Below, one piece after another: positions 46,691-57,004 of a stretch of 64,000 nucleotides of DNA. Origin of the DNA: Falciphora oryzae (taxonomy: Eukaryota > Ascomycota > Sordariomycetes > Magnaporthales > Magnaporthaceae); assembly GCA_000733355.1 (NCBI GenBank), contig JNVV01000079.1, forward strand, positions 62,001-126,000, in the 5' to 3' direction. The stretch's first letter is position 1. Each line of letters starts with the position of its first letter. Below the pieces are notes generated by a model, which was not told the DNA's origin, did not search any database, and worked only from the letters and a program-made list of their open reading frames with translations. The translations under genes were made by a program, and so were the position numbers.

Positions 46691-47378
46691 TGAAGCCAAG
46701 GCAATATGTAGAGATACATTGACTTGACTTCCACTCTGTCTGGTCGATTCCTGTCCAAATTTAGCTCCCAATCCCCGGGGCTGTCTGCTCCTCCCCCCAG
46801 TTCACTGCTCCCCCGCTAGTGCTGTTGTGGACCCTGAGCGGCAGCACCCACCGCCCCAGCTAACGCCGTTGCACGCCTCGACAACGCGACGTCACAGTGC
46901 ACCGCAAATATCTGAGCACATGCAAAACTGAAACCGACATGATCCTTGCCAGCGCGACGTCACGCCTCGACTACGGCCATGGGTCGCGACACGGCCTCGC
47001 GCGCCTTCTTCCACCTGTACGAGGGGTTCTGCGCCGGCGACTTGTGAACTACGTTGACGCTTGCCGGTTTTTAATAGACCAGCGGCTGGGCTCCCATGGA
47101 TCGACGTTGATGCCCCGAGGCCCACCAGAAAGCGTAATCCGTGGGTCCGCCCATGTCTTCTCCATGCGACGCGACCAAAGCCCCAAAATCAAGTCATGCT
47201 GGCAGGGTAAATAAAGATGGCGATATAATTAGAAGCACTTACAAACAGCCTCGGGCAAAAGCAGCATAAATACATCGACCACCAGCACCATCATCTCCAA
47301 TCTTTTTTTTCCATCACCATCGCCTTCATCGCATCTTCCCATCCTCCATTCAACCACCTCCAACCAACAAAACACAAA
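46691..47378. other. Intergenic / promoter region
   Basis: No gene is seen. The right part (47220-47378) is an A/C-rich leader with CATAAATACATC near 47265 upstream of the repeat-precursor gene. Confidence 0.6.
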
Positions 47379-48165
47379 ATGCAGCCCTGCTACTCCTTGG
47401 CCGTCCAGGCCCTGCTGGCCGCCCTCCTCGTCACCGAGGTGGCCGCCGCGCCCATGGTCAAGGTCCAGCCCAAGGTCGAGGCCTGCGTCGGCCGCTTCTG
47501 CGGGACCACCAATGTCCCCAAAAGCCTGCCCATGGGCGTCCGCCTCCGCGACCTCGAGCAGCGCGACCCCGAGCCCATCTCCATCACGCGCCGCGACGCC
47601 GTCGAAAAAAGGGCGAACCCCTTGTACGAAACCGGCATCGGCGGCAAGAAGAAGCCGGCCCCTAAGCCCTCGGTCGTGGGCGCCGGCGGCAAGAAGAAGC
47701 CCGTCCCCCCCATTAGCGCCGTCGCTAAGCAGCCCATCACCCCGGTTGTAAAGGATAAGAAGGGCAAGCGCGAGGCCGTTGACGAGGCNNNNNNNNNNNN
47801 NNNNNNNNNNNNNNNNNNNNNNNNNNNNNNNNNNNNNNNNNNNNNNNNNNAAGAAGAAGCCCGTCCCCCCCATTAGCGCCGTCGCTAAGCAGCCCATCAC
47901 CCCGGTTGTAAAGGATAAGAAGGGCAAGCGCGAGGCCGTTGACGAGGCCGCCGTTGTCGAAAAAAGGACGAACCCCTTGTACGAAACCGGCGTCGGCGGC
48001 AAGAAGAAGCCGGCCCCTAAGCCTTCGGTCGTGGACGCCGGCGGCAAGAAGAAGCCCGTCCCCCCCATTAGCACCGTCGCTAAGCAGCCCATCACCCCGG
48101 TTGTAAAGGATAAGAAGGGCAAGCGCGAGGCCGTCGACGAGGCTGCCGTTCCCGAGAAGATGTAG
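47379..48165 (+). CDS. Secreted Kex2-processed repeat precursor
   Basis: The signal peptide is LAVQALLAALLVTEVAAA, cleaved before APMV. After a short pro-region with two Cys (ACVGRFCG), the protein consists of 65-residue tandem repeats. Each repeat has KR-(A/T)NPLYETG(I/V)GG, KKKPAPKPSVV.AGG, KKKPVPPIS.VAKQPITPVV, DKKGKR and EAVDEAAVVEKR. Dibasic KR sites bound every unit, so Kex2 cleavage should release two peptide types: a long Lys/Pro-rich one starting NPLYETG and the short EAVDEAAVVE spacer. Architecturally it matches fungal KEP precursors, including those of ribosomally made cyclic peptides (dikaritins). No DUF3328 cyclase-type gene is seen in the window, so a modified product is not implied. 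A gap of 62 N falls within the repeats and shifts the frame artificially. The stop is TAG at 48163-48165. Confidence 0.8.
47691..48165 (+). repeat. 195-bp tandem coding repeat
   Basis: The block starting AAGAAGAAGCCCGTCC occurs at 47691, 47851 and 48046. The last two are exactly 195 bp (65 codons) apart and nearly identical. The first two are 160 bp apart because the gap between them is mis-sized. Confidence 0.9.
47789..47850. other. Assembly gap (62 N) inside the tandem repeat
   Basis: If the 195-bp period holds, the missing piece is 97 bp (or 97 plus multiples of 195), not 62. This explains why the frames on either side disagree. Confidence 0.9.
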
Positions 48166-48852
48166 GAGGGCAAGTCGTATTGCATGGCCCTGTCGTGGCG
48201 CGCGCTATGCACAACGTCGAGGTGGCCGCTCAGATTTGAAGCGGAGACACTCTGTCACGCACTTGACGGCATCCTTTCCTTCGTTCCATTTTCCATTTTC
48301 TTTTTTCCTTTCATTTCCTTTGTCTTCTCTACTCTCCACCAGATACCCTTTTCGTCTCTCTATGCTTACATTCCTGGTATCCTTTCCTCCCTGGGGTTTT
48401 GTTCCCTTGCCCGGCTTCTGGTTTCCCCCCTTTTCCTCTGCATAGCATTTACGGTGTTACTTCGGAAGGGTTTGGTTTTTTTTTTTTTTTTTTTTTTGCA
48501 AGAATCATTTCAATCCTTTAAATAAACAATCCTTTAAAACCCCTTTTGTCAAAATGTTACAACAACAAGGACTTGGTTGCTTACAACGCACCGCAGTGCT
48601 TCGTATCAGGAGAACATAAGCCATGCTCCCTCCATTGCCGAAGGAATGGAAAATATTGTGAGCGTAGCGATCTAATCACAGACTGAGATTGAAGTGAACT
48701 TTGAAACTCGTCCTAGTAAACCTAGAACAAAACACCGACATGAAAACGACGGTAAAGCTAAGGACATTGATAATCTGCTGCAAAAAGGGAAACATCCATC
48801 CCCTAGCACGACGCACCCTCCCCACGAAATCCTCCATAATCTTGCCTCCAGG
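48166..48852. other. Intergenic region with poly-T tract
   Basis: 3' flank of the repeat precursor. It is pyrimidine-rich with 22 T at 48476-48497, followed by an AT-rich stretch. No gene is seen. Confidence 0.6.
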
Positions 48853-49344
48853 TCATGGTCGCTGTCGAGTTGCCATCAGCCGTGCCGCTTGTGACCTTCT
48901 GTCCCGGCGCCCGCGTCCTCGCCCATGTTTCGGCCTGCCTCTGCCACGGCCCGAGGAGCCGGGCATGCGGCAGCGTTGAAGGTGGTCATGGTGCCGGTCC
49001 ATATCGACGGTCGCGTGTCCGCAAAAGCACCGGTACCCGGATCCGCCGAGGGACGGCACGCGTCTGGCTGCCCCGCCCAGATGGCGCAGATGGTGATCCT
49101 TTCGGGTGTTGGTCGCCCCGCCGATACACCGCAGCGTGGGTGAGTCGCCGGTCTGGTGCGCCTTGGCGGTCCTCCAGCGTCGCTCCGGCGACCGGGCGTC
49201 TGCGAACTCCGCCTCGCATCCGCCGCGAGCGCGCCGAAAGCCCCGGGGTGCGCGCTTGGCGGACATGTGCCGAGCGAGTCTGCCAGGAGCCTGCCGGAAT
49301 TCCCTGCCGCAGGTGCGGCACTTGTGGAAAGTGGGCGTCGCCAT
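48853..49344 (-). pseudogene. C2H2 zinc-finger protein with lost zinc ligands
   Basis: The frame starts MATPTFHKCRTCGREFRQ and has the spacing of a fungal C2H2 regulator: CRTCGREFRQAPGRLARHM (one finger), then GFRRARGGCEAEFADARS followed by PERRWRTAKAH. Next come TLRCIGGATNTRKDHHLRH and YRCFCGHATVDMDRHHDHLQ. In fingers 2 and 3 expected ligands are replaced (Cys by Arg in FRRARGG, His by Arg in ERRWRTAKAH, Cys by Gly in RCIGGATN), so zinc binding should fail. The basic tail is low in complexity. Upstream minus-strand frames to about 49860 (for example LKYEHHDSFIPSLDDGF) may be its acidic N-terminal exons, but I could not join them cleanly. It is either a decaying gene or a model with sequence errors. 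Confidence 0.55.
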
Positions 49345-49869
49345 TGCGCAGCCCTGGCCGAACCAGGCCTGATCAATGCCCAGGCTTGGGGGCTGGCGAC
49401 TGGATGACGCGGTGGAGGCAACGATGGTCCGGAAATTGATGACGCTGTCGGCGCGGGCGCAAGCTCGGGAGCTGGGTCGAGGGTATGCAGGTCAAGCGCG
49501 GGGTCAATGGGTGACTGTGGCACAACTGGGCCATACAAACTTCCAAACGACTTCAGGTAGGCCGCATCTTAGTGGCCACGCACCTGGAGCGATGGCGGCA
49601 CTGGTTGAAAGGGAGAAAACGGAAGTAAACGACAACTCATGGGGTCAGGCAACGCACCCAGCTCCAAGGCTCCAACAGATGGCTGGGGTGAATCCCAACT
49701 CGAACTGTAAGGATTGGGCGACGTGGATGTGAAGCCATCGTCGAGTGAGGGAATGAAGGAATCGTGGTGTTCGTATTTGAGTGTCTCTGTTGGAAATAGG
49801 CCAGCGTAAAGCAAGGGAATCTAGGAATTGGGTCCCAAGGGGCGGGTGTCGAGGCCGCAACGTAATCAG

Positions 49870-51280
49870 TGCCCAAGAGACGGCGGGGGTTTAGCTGATC
49901 CGCGCAGGCCGGCTTGCGGGAGGCTGGAAAGGCAGTGACGTCGCAGTCGCCTTTTTGAAGGATTGTGCCGTAGCCAGAAACAGTAAAACGAGAGTCGATT
50001 TGCTCCTGTGCCGTTTGCTATTGCAAAGGTTTGCCCTGGGTTAGCTCGTTTATAACGTCGAGGTGTGCTTTAGGGGCGACTGTTGGGAATGTTTAAAATG
50101 CCGAGGCCTAGCGGGGAATAACATCGTCTACGTCGTCTACGTCGTCTGCGTCGTTGTCCGAGTTGGCACCGTCGATCTCATCCGCTTCGCCGCAGTCGCT
50201 GTCGGCCGCTGGCCGTCGCTCGTGATTTTCTCCGAACCACTGTTGAAATGGAATGACAGGTCAGTAGGGGTCGCGATCAAAAGAGAGGAGGAGGGCAAAG
50301 AAACAAATGGCTACTCCGCGACTTCCTCGGCACCTTGCGCGCAAAGTTCAAGTTGGTTGTGGCGCGACCAGCAAACTTCTTCCTCGACAGCTTGGAAGTA
50401 TTGGGCGAAGAGCTGGACGACTGCCGGGTACGACTCGGGATGCTGCTGCTGCGGCGGAGCGTTCGGTTGTTGCAGCTGCCGGCGAGGAGCTATTCGTGGA
50501 GGACGGCCGAGCGGTGGCAGTGGTCTGCTTAGTCTGCTTGATGGAGATCCCGGAGGTTGCGCGGTCGAGCAGGAACCTTGGCACGCTTGAGACCAGACCC
50601 ATGTCAGCCCACCTACCCCGCATGCCCGCCAGAGCGGCGGTACAGCCAATGATTGCATTTCGACTCACCACAATTGATGAATCGGACCCTTTAGCGTGTG
50701 CTCCTGCGTGCGTCTCACAACAAGCCCGATACCAGTTCGAACCTATCGTTGCGCCCGCCGCGCCGACGCACTTCCGCGAGTCGATCAAGCCCGGCGGACA
50801 AAACGACCACGAATCCATCGAATGCCGCATGCGTGACGACATGAGAAAAGACTTGGCCAACTATAAAGGCGGAAATCGTCTCTTTCCACGCCGAAGACGT
50901 GCGCGCCAAAACTGATATAAAGTCGCGTAGTCCAGCGGAGCTAGGGCATGACGCAGTTCGTATTTGGCAACAGCAATTCTTGTGACGATGTAATCTTTTG
51001 AGGCACAGTCCATGCGGCGTGCTGGAGCAAAAGTCGCTTTGTATTTACAGAGCAGATCCACAAGTTCTAACCGATTACAGCCACTCCTAACTCCCACGGT
51101 GAGCTAGTAAAATAAACAACTCCCGCCTCATTCCGAATAACTTTTCCCAGCTGCAGCGTTCAGCGATGCGTCGAAAGCCCGCGTTCGACTTTTATTAAAC
51201 TGGTGAAAAGATGAGCATTTGAAACCGTCAACGGGTTATAAGTTAATTGTTGAAACTTACTGCGGCCGGCAGTTGGTTGT
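49870..51280. other. Region with unassigned frames
   Basis: No recognised domain. A minus-strand segment near 50311-50480 (AVVQLFAQYFQAVEEEVCW) and another at 50861-51097 (NRLELVDLLCKYKATFAP) look protein-like. They may be exons of an unknown gene, but splice joints could not be fixed. Confidence 0.4.
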
Positions 51281-51484
51281 TTAATCCCGAGGAGGGTTAA
51301 ACTTGGAGCAGCGGGATTGTTGGCCAAGCAGGCAGATGCCACTAGGACACTCCTTATTGGTGGAGCACTTCTGGTTCGTCTTTTGGGCGCGGGGTGCGAT
51401 AACGGAGCCGGGCCCTGGAGCTGGGATGGCGTTGACGGCCATGGCAAAGCCGAAAAGGAGGGTGGCCAAGTGGGAGACTTGCAT
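51281..51484 (-). CDS. Very small secreted cysteine-containing protein (67 aa)
   Basis: Single exon. The signal peptide (positions 1-19, VSHLATLLFGFAMAVNA) ends before IPAPGPG. The mature chain has four cysteines in the pattern C-x6-C-x4-C-x8-C (KCSTNKECPSGICLLG, then SRCSKF), enough for two disulphides. It resembles short fungal secreted peptides, including knottin-like fragments, but no family is assigned. Upstream on the minus strand lies a 60-100 bp leader with CCACCTCACTTTACGCGG. A role in interaction with hosts or competitors is only a class inference. Confidence 0.7.
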   Translation of the reverse strand: MQVSHLATLLFGFAMAVNAIPAPGPGSVIAPRAQKTNQKCSTNKECPSGICLLGQQSRCSKFNPPRD

Positions 51485-52945
51485 TTTGGCTGGGCCGACG
51501 AAGGCTAGAAAGGAGACTAGGGTTGGCGAGGTGGCCGCGTAAAGTGAGGTGGGTGAATGTAATGGACGTTGGGACTGGTGGTGGACGGATAATAATGAGC
51601 TCTTGCCAAGAGGAAAATCGACGGCTTGGTTTGCTTTTTATCTGAGGAGGGCGGGCGTCTTGCGGCATCGCGCGTTGGGCGGTGTCGTGCGCTTGTACTG
51701 TAGCACGGTGGGTGCGTTTGGCGTTTCCATGGGTTGACCCCAGGAAAGGGAACAAACCCCAAGGGCATCCACCTTCCAATGGATGCAACATGGACGAATG
51801 GGGGAATTCAAAAGGTGACATCTAACGTCGCTACTGTCGCCCCCATAAAAAGGGCCACGATAAAAAGGGGCTTCAAAAGCTTAAAATAAACGTTCAGCAG
51901 TGTCGACCCCTGGTGTCGATTAGGTTCGTGTAGGGTCGGTTTCGGAGCCCCATACCGATATGCAACTTTAATAGAACTGGAGGTCGTACGGAGTCGCCCT
52001 CGCGGTGCGTACGATGCGACACGCTCTAAGCTCGCGCGCCGAGCAGCCCCGCCTCCACAACGACGACGACCACGACGACCACGGCCGCCGGCCCCAGCAC
52101 CCACCACACTGGGTCGCTTACGTCGCGCCGGCGCTGGTGCTTACATCACACCTTGGACGTGCGCTTGGCCGACATTTCTGGGCGTGCCATAGCCGGACCT
52201 GGTTTCCTCGGCGGGAGGCTGCCGTTCCTCGGCATCGTGGACAACGTGTCCGCGCGTGGTGGGCGAGCACAGCCCGCCTCCCGACAGCGCGCCGACCGTA
52301 AACGACGTGCTGTCGGCGGGGGACTGGGCGGCGGGCACCCGCGCCCACGAATTGGTAGGCATTTGGCGCGTAAGGAGCGTGGGGAACTGTGGACTCAGCG
52401 GGCGATGCGGTCGCGTGACTCGTCGGCGTCGGGTTAATAGTGCTCGGCTTGGCGCTCTCCATCCCGACGGGCGGGAACGTGCGTATAGTTGGCCGAGCCG
52501 GTGCTTGATCCTTGTCCACGCGTTTGGCGATCCTGGCCTGGGCAGGGCAGACCAGGATAGGACCCTCGCCTCCTTTACAATTTCCCAGTCCTTGTTGTTG
52601 TTCGTTTTGTCCCCTTGCTTGGCCTGTTCGATTTTGGAGCTCCTTTTTAATGGCCCAAGTTGTGGGACAAGCGGGCGGTGTCGACGACGTCGGGGTGGCA
52701 GCATAGCATCCCGCGCCGCTCGTGGAGGGCAGACGGTACGTCGGGGCGCAGGGGCATTACGTTTTGCGGAAGCATCCCCGGGCTGCGGTGGAACTGAGCG
52801 TCTTTGGCCGGCTCTGTGTGCTCCAACACGCCGGGCACCTCCATAAGGAACGGGATAAACTGGATGCCCAGCCCCAGCTGGCCGGCGTCACCGTCGTGCT
52901 TTTCCACGCTTTCTTGCTTTGTCTTTTTTTTTTTTTTTTTTTTTC
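51485..52945. other. Intergenic / degraded region
   Basis: No supported gene. Long GC-rich frames on both strands lack domains. A minus-strand piece near 52530-52620 (NNNKDWEIVKEARVLSW) is protein-like but isolated. A 21-base T tract (52924-52944) closes the region. Confidence 0.5.
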
Positions 52946-53370
52946 TCATGGACGACGTCGCGCTAGCCTACGCGCTGAGCGGGCCTCCCGTCCGCCAGGG
53001 CCTCCACAAAGCGCGAGGCCCTGTCGACGCGCTCGGTCACGACGTCCTCGTCGAGCTTGCCGCCCAGGCCCAAGGCCTCGGTACAGCTGGAACGACAAGT
53101 CAAAGTAGGGCACCACCCCGGCCGTGCCCGCGATGGCCTCCACAGGCTTCAAGTAGCTCACACGCACGCGCTCGAGCCCATCGATGGCCGCTAGCTGCAG
53201 CAGCAGGGATTTTAACGCGCGCGGGTTGCCGAGGTCTTTGCCGTACGAGGGCCCCCGGGCTGGTCCAGGACCACGCGGGAGTCGCCCAGCGCGGAGGTCG
53301 CCAAGGCCAGCCGGGACTGCACGTCGGCCCTAACAAGACCGGTGAGCCACGTCGACGGGCGGGCGCTGCG
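52946..53370 (-). pseudogene. Frameshifted fragment of an unidentified gene next to viral-type relics
   Basis: Minus-strand pieces [39 protein letters not shown] and [20 protein letters not shown] lie close together but in different frames, as expected of one decayed protein. I do not recognise the family. Position and composition link it to the RNA polymerase-like and capping-like relics that follow. Confidence 0.45.
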
Positions 53371-53439
53371 TAGTCAATCAAGTGGATGCCGGCGGTGCGA
53401 CCATTACAAGGTTCGCCAGCTCGTCGACCAGGGTTAGGG

Positions 53440-54665
53440 TTAGGCACACGATCGTCACGATCCCGGTAAGTAGCGGCGTGCTGACGAGGCCGATCAGGCT
53501 CATCATAAATGGGATGGAGTTCGTGAAGCAGGAGCCGTATGTCGACTCGATGTGCGTGTACCACTCGGACACCATGAAGTACCTCGGCATGGAGTTCCCG
53601 GACCCCGTGAAGGAGCCCGACCAGATGGCGTCGCCCAGCAAGCTGATGATCCCGTTCTACAAGTACGCCACCGAGCCGAGGGTCGGGTCGGGCGTCGGAT
53701 GATGAAGCAGGCGCTGTGCGAGCTCCCGACCAAGGGCAAGGCCACGATGAGGAGCCTGGGGACGAACGACCCCATCGTCGTAACCCGGTTCGAGAACATC
53801 TTAAGGTCGTTGTCCACCGAGGAGAAGGTCATCATCCCCGGGAGGAACGTGGTCCTGGCGTTCGTCAACTTGCAGCAGAATACCGAGGACGCCTGCGTGG
53901 TCAGCGAGGAGTTCGCGACCGCCGGGCGGCTCTCGTGGCAGGGGTTCATCGACTACCCCCTCCCGAGCGACCGCGGCAAGGTCGAGCCCGGGGACGTCCT
54001 CCTCGAGTAGGGGTTGTGGCGTACCACGATCCCGGGGGCCAGGTAAGGGAGATGAGCATGTACACCAGTATGTTCGACAGCATTGCGTCGTTTAGGATGA
54101 GGAACAGGAAGGGCATCTTCGGCGCCAAGGGCTACCTCGACAACGACGACGAGAAGCTGTACGAGCTCGAAATCCCGGAGGGCTACGTGCGCATGAACGG
54201 GGAGAGGCTGTCGTTCACGGACCCTGGGATCGGTACGAGGGTCATCGAGTGCAACTACGGCATCACGAGAATCATGCACCTCAGGCACAAGCCCACCTTG
54301 AAGCAGCATTACCCGACCAAGGCGACCCACTCCAGGGAGGCTGTGAGGGAGGGGCAGGTACAAGGCGGGCATGCCCAGAGTCTCGGAGACGGAGTTGTTG
54401 TCGATGGTGGTGCAGAGGTTGCCGAGGTGCGCGAAGGAGTGCCTGTGGGCTCAGACCTCGTCAACGTGTCGATATGCTCGGTCTACTCAGCCCTCACGAT
54501 CTACTGCGACTGCGCGGAGCCGAAGCCGGCCCCGACGATGGTGTCGACGAGGTACTCGGCCGTTAAGATGCGCGCGTTCGCGACCACCGCGATGCTCAAC
54601 GACGACGAAGGGTCCCCGATAACGCTGATATTTTTATCGGGAAACAAACGCTACAACATGAGCTA
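53440..54665 (+). pseudogene. RNA polymerase beta (RPB2)-like relic of viral or linear-plasmid type
   Basis: Plus-strand segments follow the order of a multisubunit RNA polymerase second-largest subunit: TIPVSSGVLTRPIRL (the GR.TRP block), SPSKLMIPFYKYATEPR (LIPF..HN.SPR block), MMKQALCELPTKGKATM (M.KQAL) and SLGTNDPIV. Then come NVVLAFVNLQQNTEDACVVS (the N.EDA..IS block) and GKVEPGDVLLE. At about 54230-54330 IECNYGITRIMHLRHKPTL corresponds to the strand before the GDK..RHGQKG block. The pieces occupy at least two frames with a TAG at 54008-54010, so it is dead. It is clearly unlike the cell's own RPB2. Nucleocytoplasmic large DNA viruses and cytoplasmic linear plasmids carry such genes. I cannot tell which source applies. 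Confidence 0.65.
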
Positions 54666-54689
54666 GATCAACAGCACTGCCCTATCCCT

Positions 54690-55322
54690 CCAAATACAGC
54701 ACCTTTCCGGGTCGTCTTTAATCTGCGTGGTCATGGAGGAGTAGATGTCGAACCCCACGATGGTCTTCACCTCCTTCTGTGTCTACGTTCGGGTCGACGA
54801 CCACGTACGAGTAGTTGGACAAGTTCATAAAGTTGATATCCTGGAACCTCCCGATGCCGATGGAGACGGTGACCTTCCAGCCGCTGGAGGACTGGTTCTT
54901 CGCCACGTCGTACACCATGCTCCTTGTGCGGAACGACATGGACGTGATGTCGTGCAAAATCGTGGAAACGTCGTTATCCTTAAACGAGCTGATGAAGGAC
55001 CTTTTTACGACCTTGGGGGCGTTCGACACGCTTTCAATCAACCTCCTGACCGGTCGCTCAGCACCACCGAGTTGTTCTCCACGTCCGCCGTCGCGGTCAT
55101 CTCGTAAATCGTCCCCTCCGTCATGTTGGGGTGCGCCTCCCCGTAGGTCACTATCTGCGACATGTTTGACGCGACCAGCATCCCGTCCTTGCACATGGGG
55201 TCGACGGTCGGGATCCTCATCCTTACGGTCTTGTGCGAGCCTATGCAGACGTACCCATCGTAGTGGATGGCCGTCTTCACGTTCGCCATCATGTCCTCGT
55301 AGCTATCCCAGGTCTTCCTCAC
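54690..55322 (-). pseudogene. mRNA-capping-enzyme-like relic of viral or linear-plasmid type
   Basis: The minus strand starts KTWDSYEDMMANVKTAIHYD and continues DGYVCIGSHKTVRMRIP, CKDGMLVAS and GTIYEMTATA. After a frame change near 55045 it goes on with SNAPKVVKRSFISSFKDND, RTRSMVYDVAKNQSSSGWKV and VSIGIGRFQDINFMNLSNYS, then VVVDPNVDTEG. The order fits the C-terminal part of a guanylyltransferase followed by a SAM-dependent cap methyltransferase (glycine-rich SIGIGRFQD, then acidic VVVDP), as in the large capping enzyme of DNA viruses and linear plasmids. The assignment is by pattern only. It is broken and lies tail-to-tail with the polymerase relic. Confidence 0.5.
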
Positions 55323-56206
55323 ACAGCGTGGTGACGGGGGTCTTCGCGTACGTCCTCGGGTTCAGCACCGGGTTGCCGTGGATGCAAATTCCTCCGTCGG
55401 TTTGGCGGCATTTCCCTTTTCGGTTAATTCTATTTTAGGTATAGCGCCTCCCGATCGACCTTCGTGATTCGACTAATCAATCCGCTTGGTATCCACCTTA
55501 CCACTCCCACACTTCGCACACCCTGTTAGCCAGCCAGCCAATCTCGTACCCTGCATGGTGAGGGCGGAGGTGCGAGCGCAGGGCAAGCATGTACATTGCG
55601 AAGCGAAAGTGGAAGTTCAAACGTAGCAATGCCACCTGTTATAATGCTGGGACAAGGGGTAAAACCGGGCCCGACGCCCTGGAAAGGACTGTTTTAGCCA
55701 ATTCGAGAGTTAGAGAATCGCTCCTGCATTTAGGCCCACCCCAGAATGCGCGGAACTTCCCTGGGTGACAGGACCCTGCTTCCAGATTTACCTTAAAATA
55801 GTTAAAACTTGACTTGACATGACTGAATGGCGTGTCACGAGCAGTTTCAAAATATACCCGGGACAACCATGGTAATCCTTGTCAAACGCGCAAATCTGCG
55901 CGCTGCAGGCCGTGGTTAGCAAGTTTGCTACTAAATTTGCTGTGGACTTGCTAACGCGACCTTTTGGGACACAGACAAGGTTGTTTGATTCGGGAGACAG
56001 GGTTATTTAATCCATGGGGTCGTCGTGCAAGGGGGATTCTAGCTTTTAAATAATAGGTACACCCCTCCAGGATTAGCATTATTAGTAAAGTGGATCCTTC
56101 TTATTTAAACCTCGCACTTAAAAACATTTTTCTACATAAAAGCTGCACCCAAATTAATGTATTTCTACCTTGGGCCCACTTTAACCCCACTTTGTTGTAA
56201 CTTTAG

Positions 56207-56237
<31 letters not shown>

Positions 56238-56252
56238 TATCCGAAGCGTTAT
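55323..56252. other. Intergenic region, AT-richer
   Basis: No gene is recognised. From about 55600 the base composition becomes AT-richer, with a 26-base T tract at 56207-56232 next to the MITE. Confidence 0.6.
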
Positions 56253-56255
56253 GTA

Positions 56256-56483
56256 CGAGTCCCAGGGATCACAAACGTTATTCTGGTAGATCTTTTCCGT
56301 AGTGGGTCCTGTATTTGGTACACTTTTCAGTATAGAAAATAGCACGCAAAGCTATGTATCTTTGCACTGTCTCCACTCAGTCAGATACTTTGGTTTGCTT
56401 CAAAACTTGTATGCTAAACTGCGTACCCCCCTGGCAAGGTCAGGGGGGCCCACCAGAATAACATTTGTGATCCCTGGGACTTG
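56256..56483. mobile_element. MITE with about 33-bp inverted repeats (228 bp)
   Basis: The left end (56256-56288) reads CGAGTCCCAGGGATCACAAA then CGTTATTCTGGT. The right end (56452-56483) is its inverse with two or three mismatches. TA dinucleotides flank both ends (56254-56255, 56484-56485). The interior of about 160 bp has no coding capacity. This is a Tc1/mariner-type miniature element distinct from the one at 44 kb. Confidence 0.85.
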
Positions 56484-56571
56484 TACCTCCTTAGCGGTCC
56501 ACCGACTAACAATGCTGGTCCTGGAGGGGTGTAGGAAGTGTATCCCGCGGCTTTTGCTGGCGAGGTCCTAT

Positions 56572-56579
56572 GTATAAAA
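56572..56579 (+). promoter_or_regulatory. TATA box of the 66-aa secreted protein gene
   Basis: TATAAAAG lies 134 bp upstream of the ATG at 56713 and is followed by a C/A-rich leader (CATCCACCAAGCCCACAACC). It sits about 90 bp right of the MITE end. Confidence 0.65.
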
Positions 56580-56712
56580 GACAAGCTCATCACCTTCGGC
56601 TTCGGTCAATTTTCCTCTATCATCCACCAAGCCCACAACCTCCTGCTAATACAAAACAAATACTTTATAATTTTCACTTTACCACATACAACCAAAACAC
56701 CCCTTCGCAACA

Positions 56713-57004
56713 ATGTTCTCCCTCAAGGCTCTTCTTTTCGCTTCCGTCGCCCTCGTCGGCCAGCTGGCTATGGCCGCCCCCGGCGCCGAGGGAGTCCTGG
56801 TGGAGAGGCAGAGGGGCACCATTTGTGCCGCTTACGAGAGGCCCCCTGGATCCCGCAACTTCTGCAGCGTAAGTCCAAATTCACACCAACCCGGGTTCAC
56901 CAAACCACCTGCCGAATTAACAAGTATTTGATATTAACATGTGATTGTTCTGGGTGTAGCACTGCGGCGTAAATGAGTGCACCCCCGGGGAAAAGTGCTG
57001 CTAA
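56713..57004 (+). CDS. Small secreted cysteine-rich protein (66 aa)
   Basis: Two exons: 56713-56868 and 56960-57004. A GTAAGT donor and a GTGTAG acceptor define a 91-bp phase-0 intron. The signal peptide (FSLKALLFASVALVGQLAMA) ends before APGAEG, and a VERQR segment could be a Kex2-like pro-site. The mature region has six cysteines (ICAAYERPPGSRNFCS, HCGVNEC, KCC-stop), with the last two forming the C-terminus. Reading through the intron gives a different tail and loses four cysteines, so splicing decides the product. It has a strong TATA box and leader. Such proteins are typical candidate effectors or antimicrobial peptides; no named family is claimed. Confidence 0.82.

Noticed and set aside
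47379..48165. Calling the repeat precursor a dikaritin (ustiloxin/asperipin-type) gene
   Set aside because: Kex2 layout and a Tyr-containing core fit, but no DUF3328 or tyrosinase-type partner is visible in the window, so only the broader precursor class is claimed.
47229..48212. 327-aa minus-strand frame across the N gap
   Set aside because: Antisense of the Kex2 repeat precursor; its continuity depends on N bases.
52804..53373. 189-aa plus-strand frame with poly-Phe
   Set aside because: Produced by the T tract; the minus-strand pieces are more protein-like.
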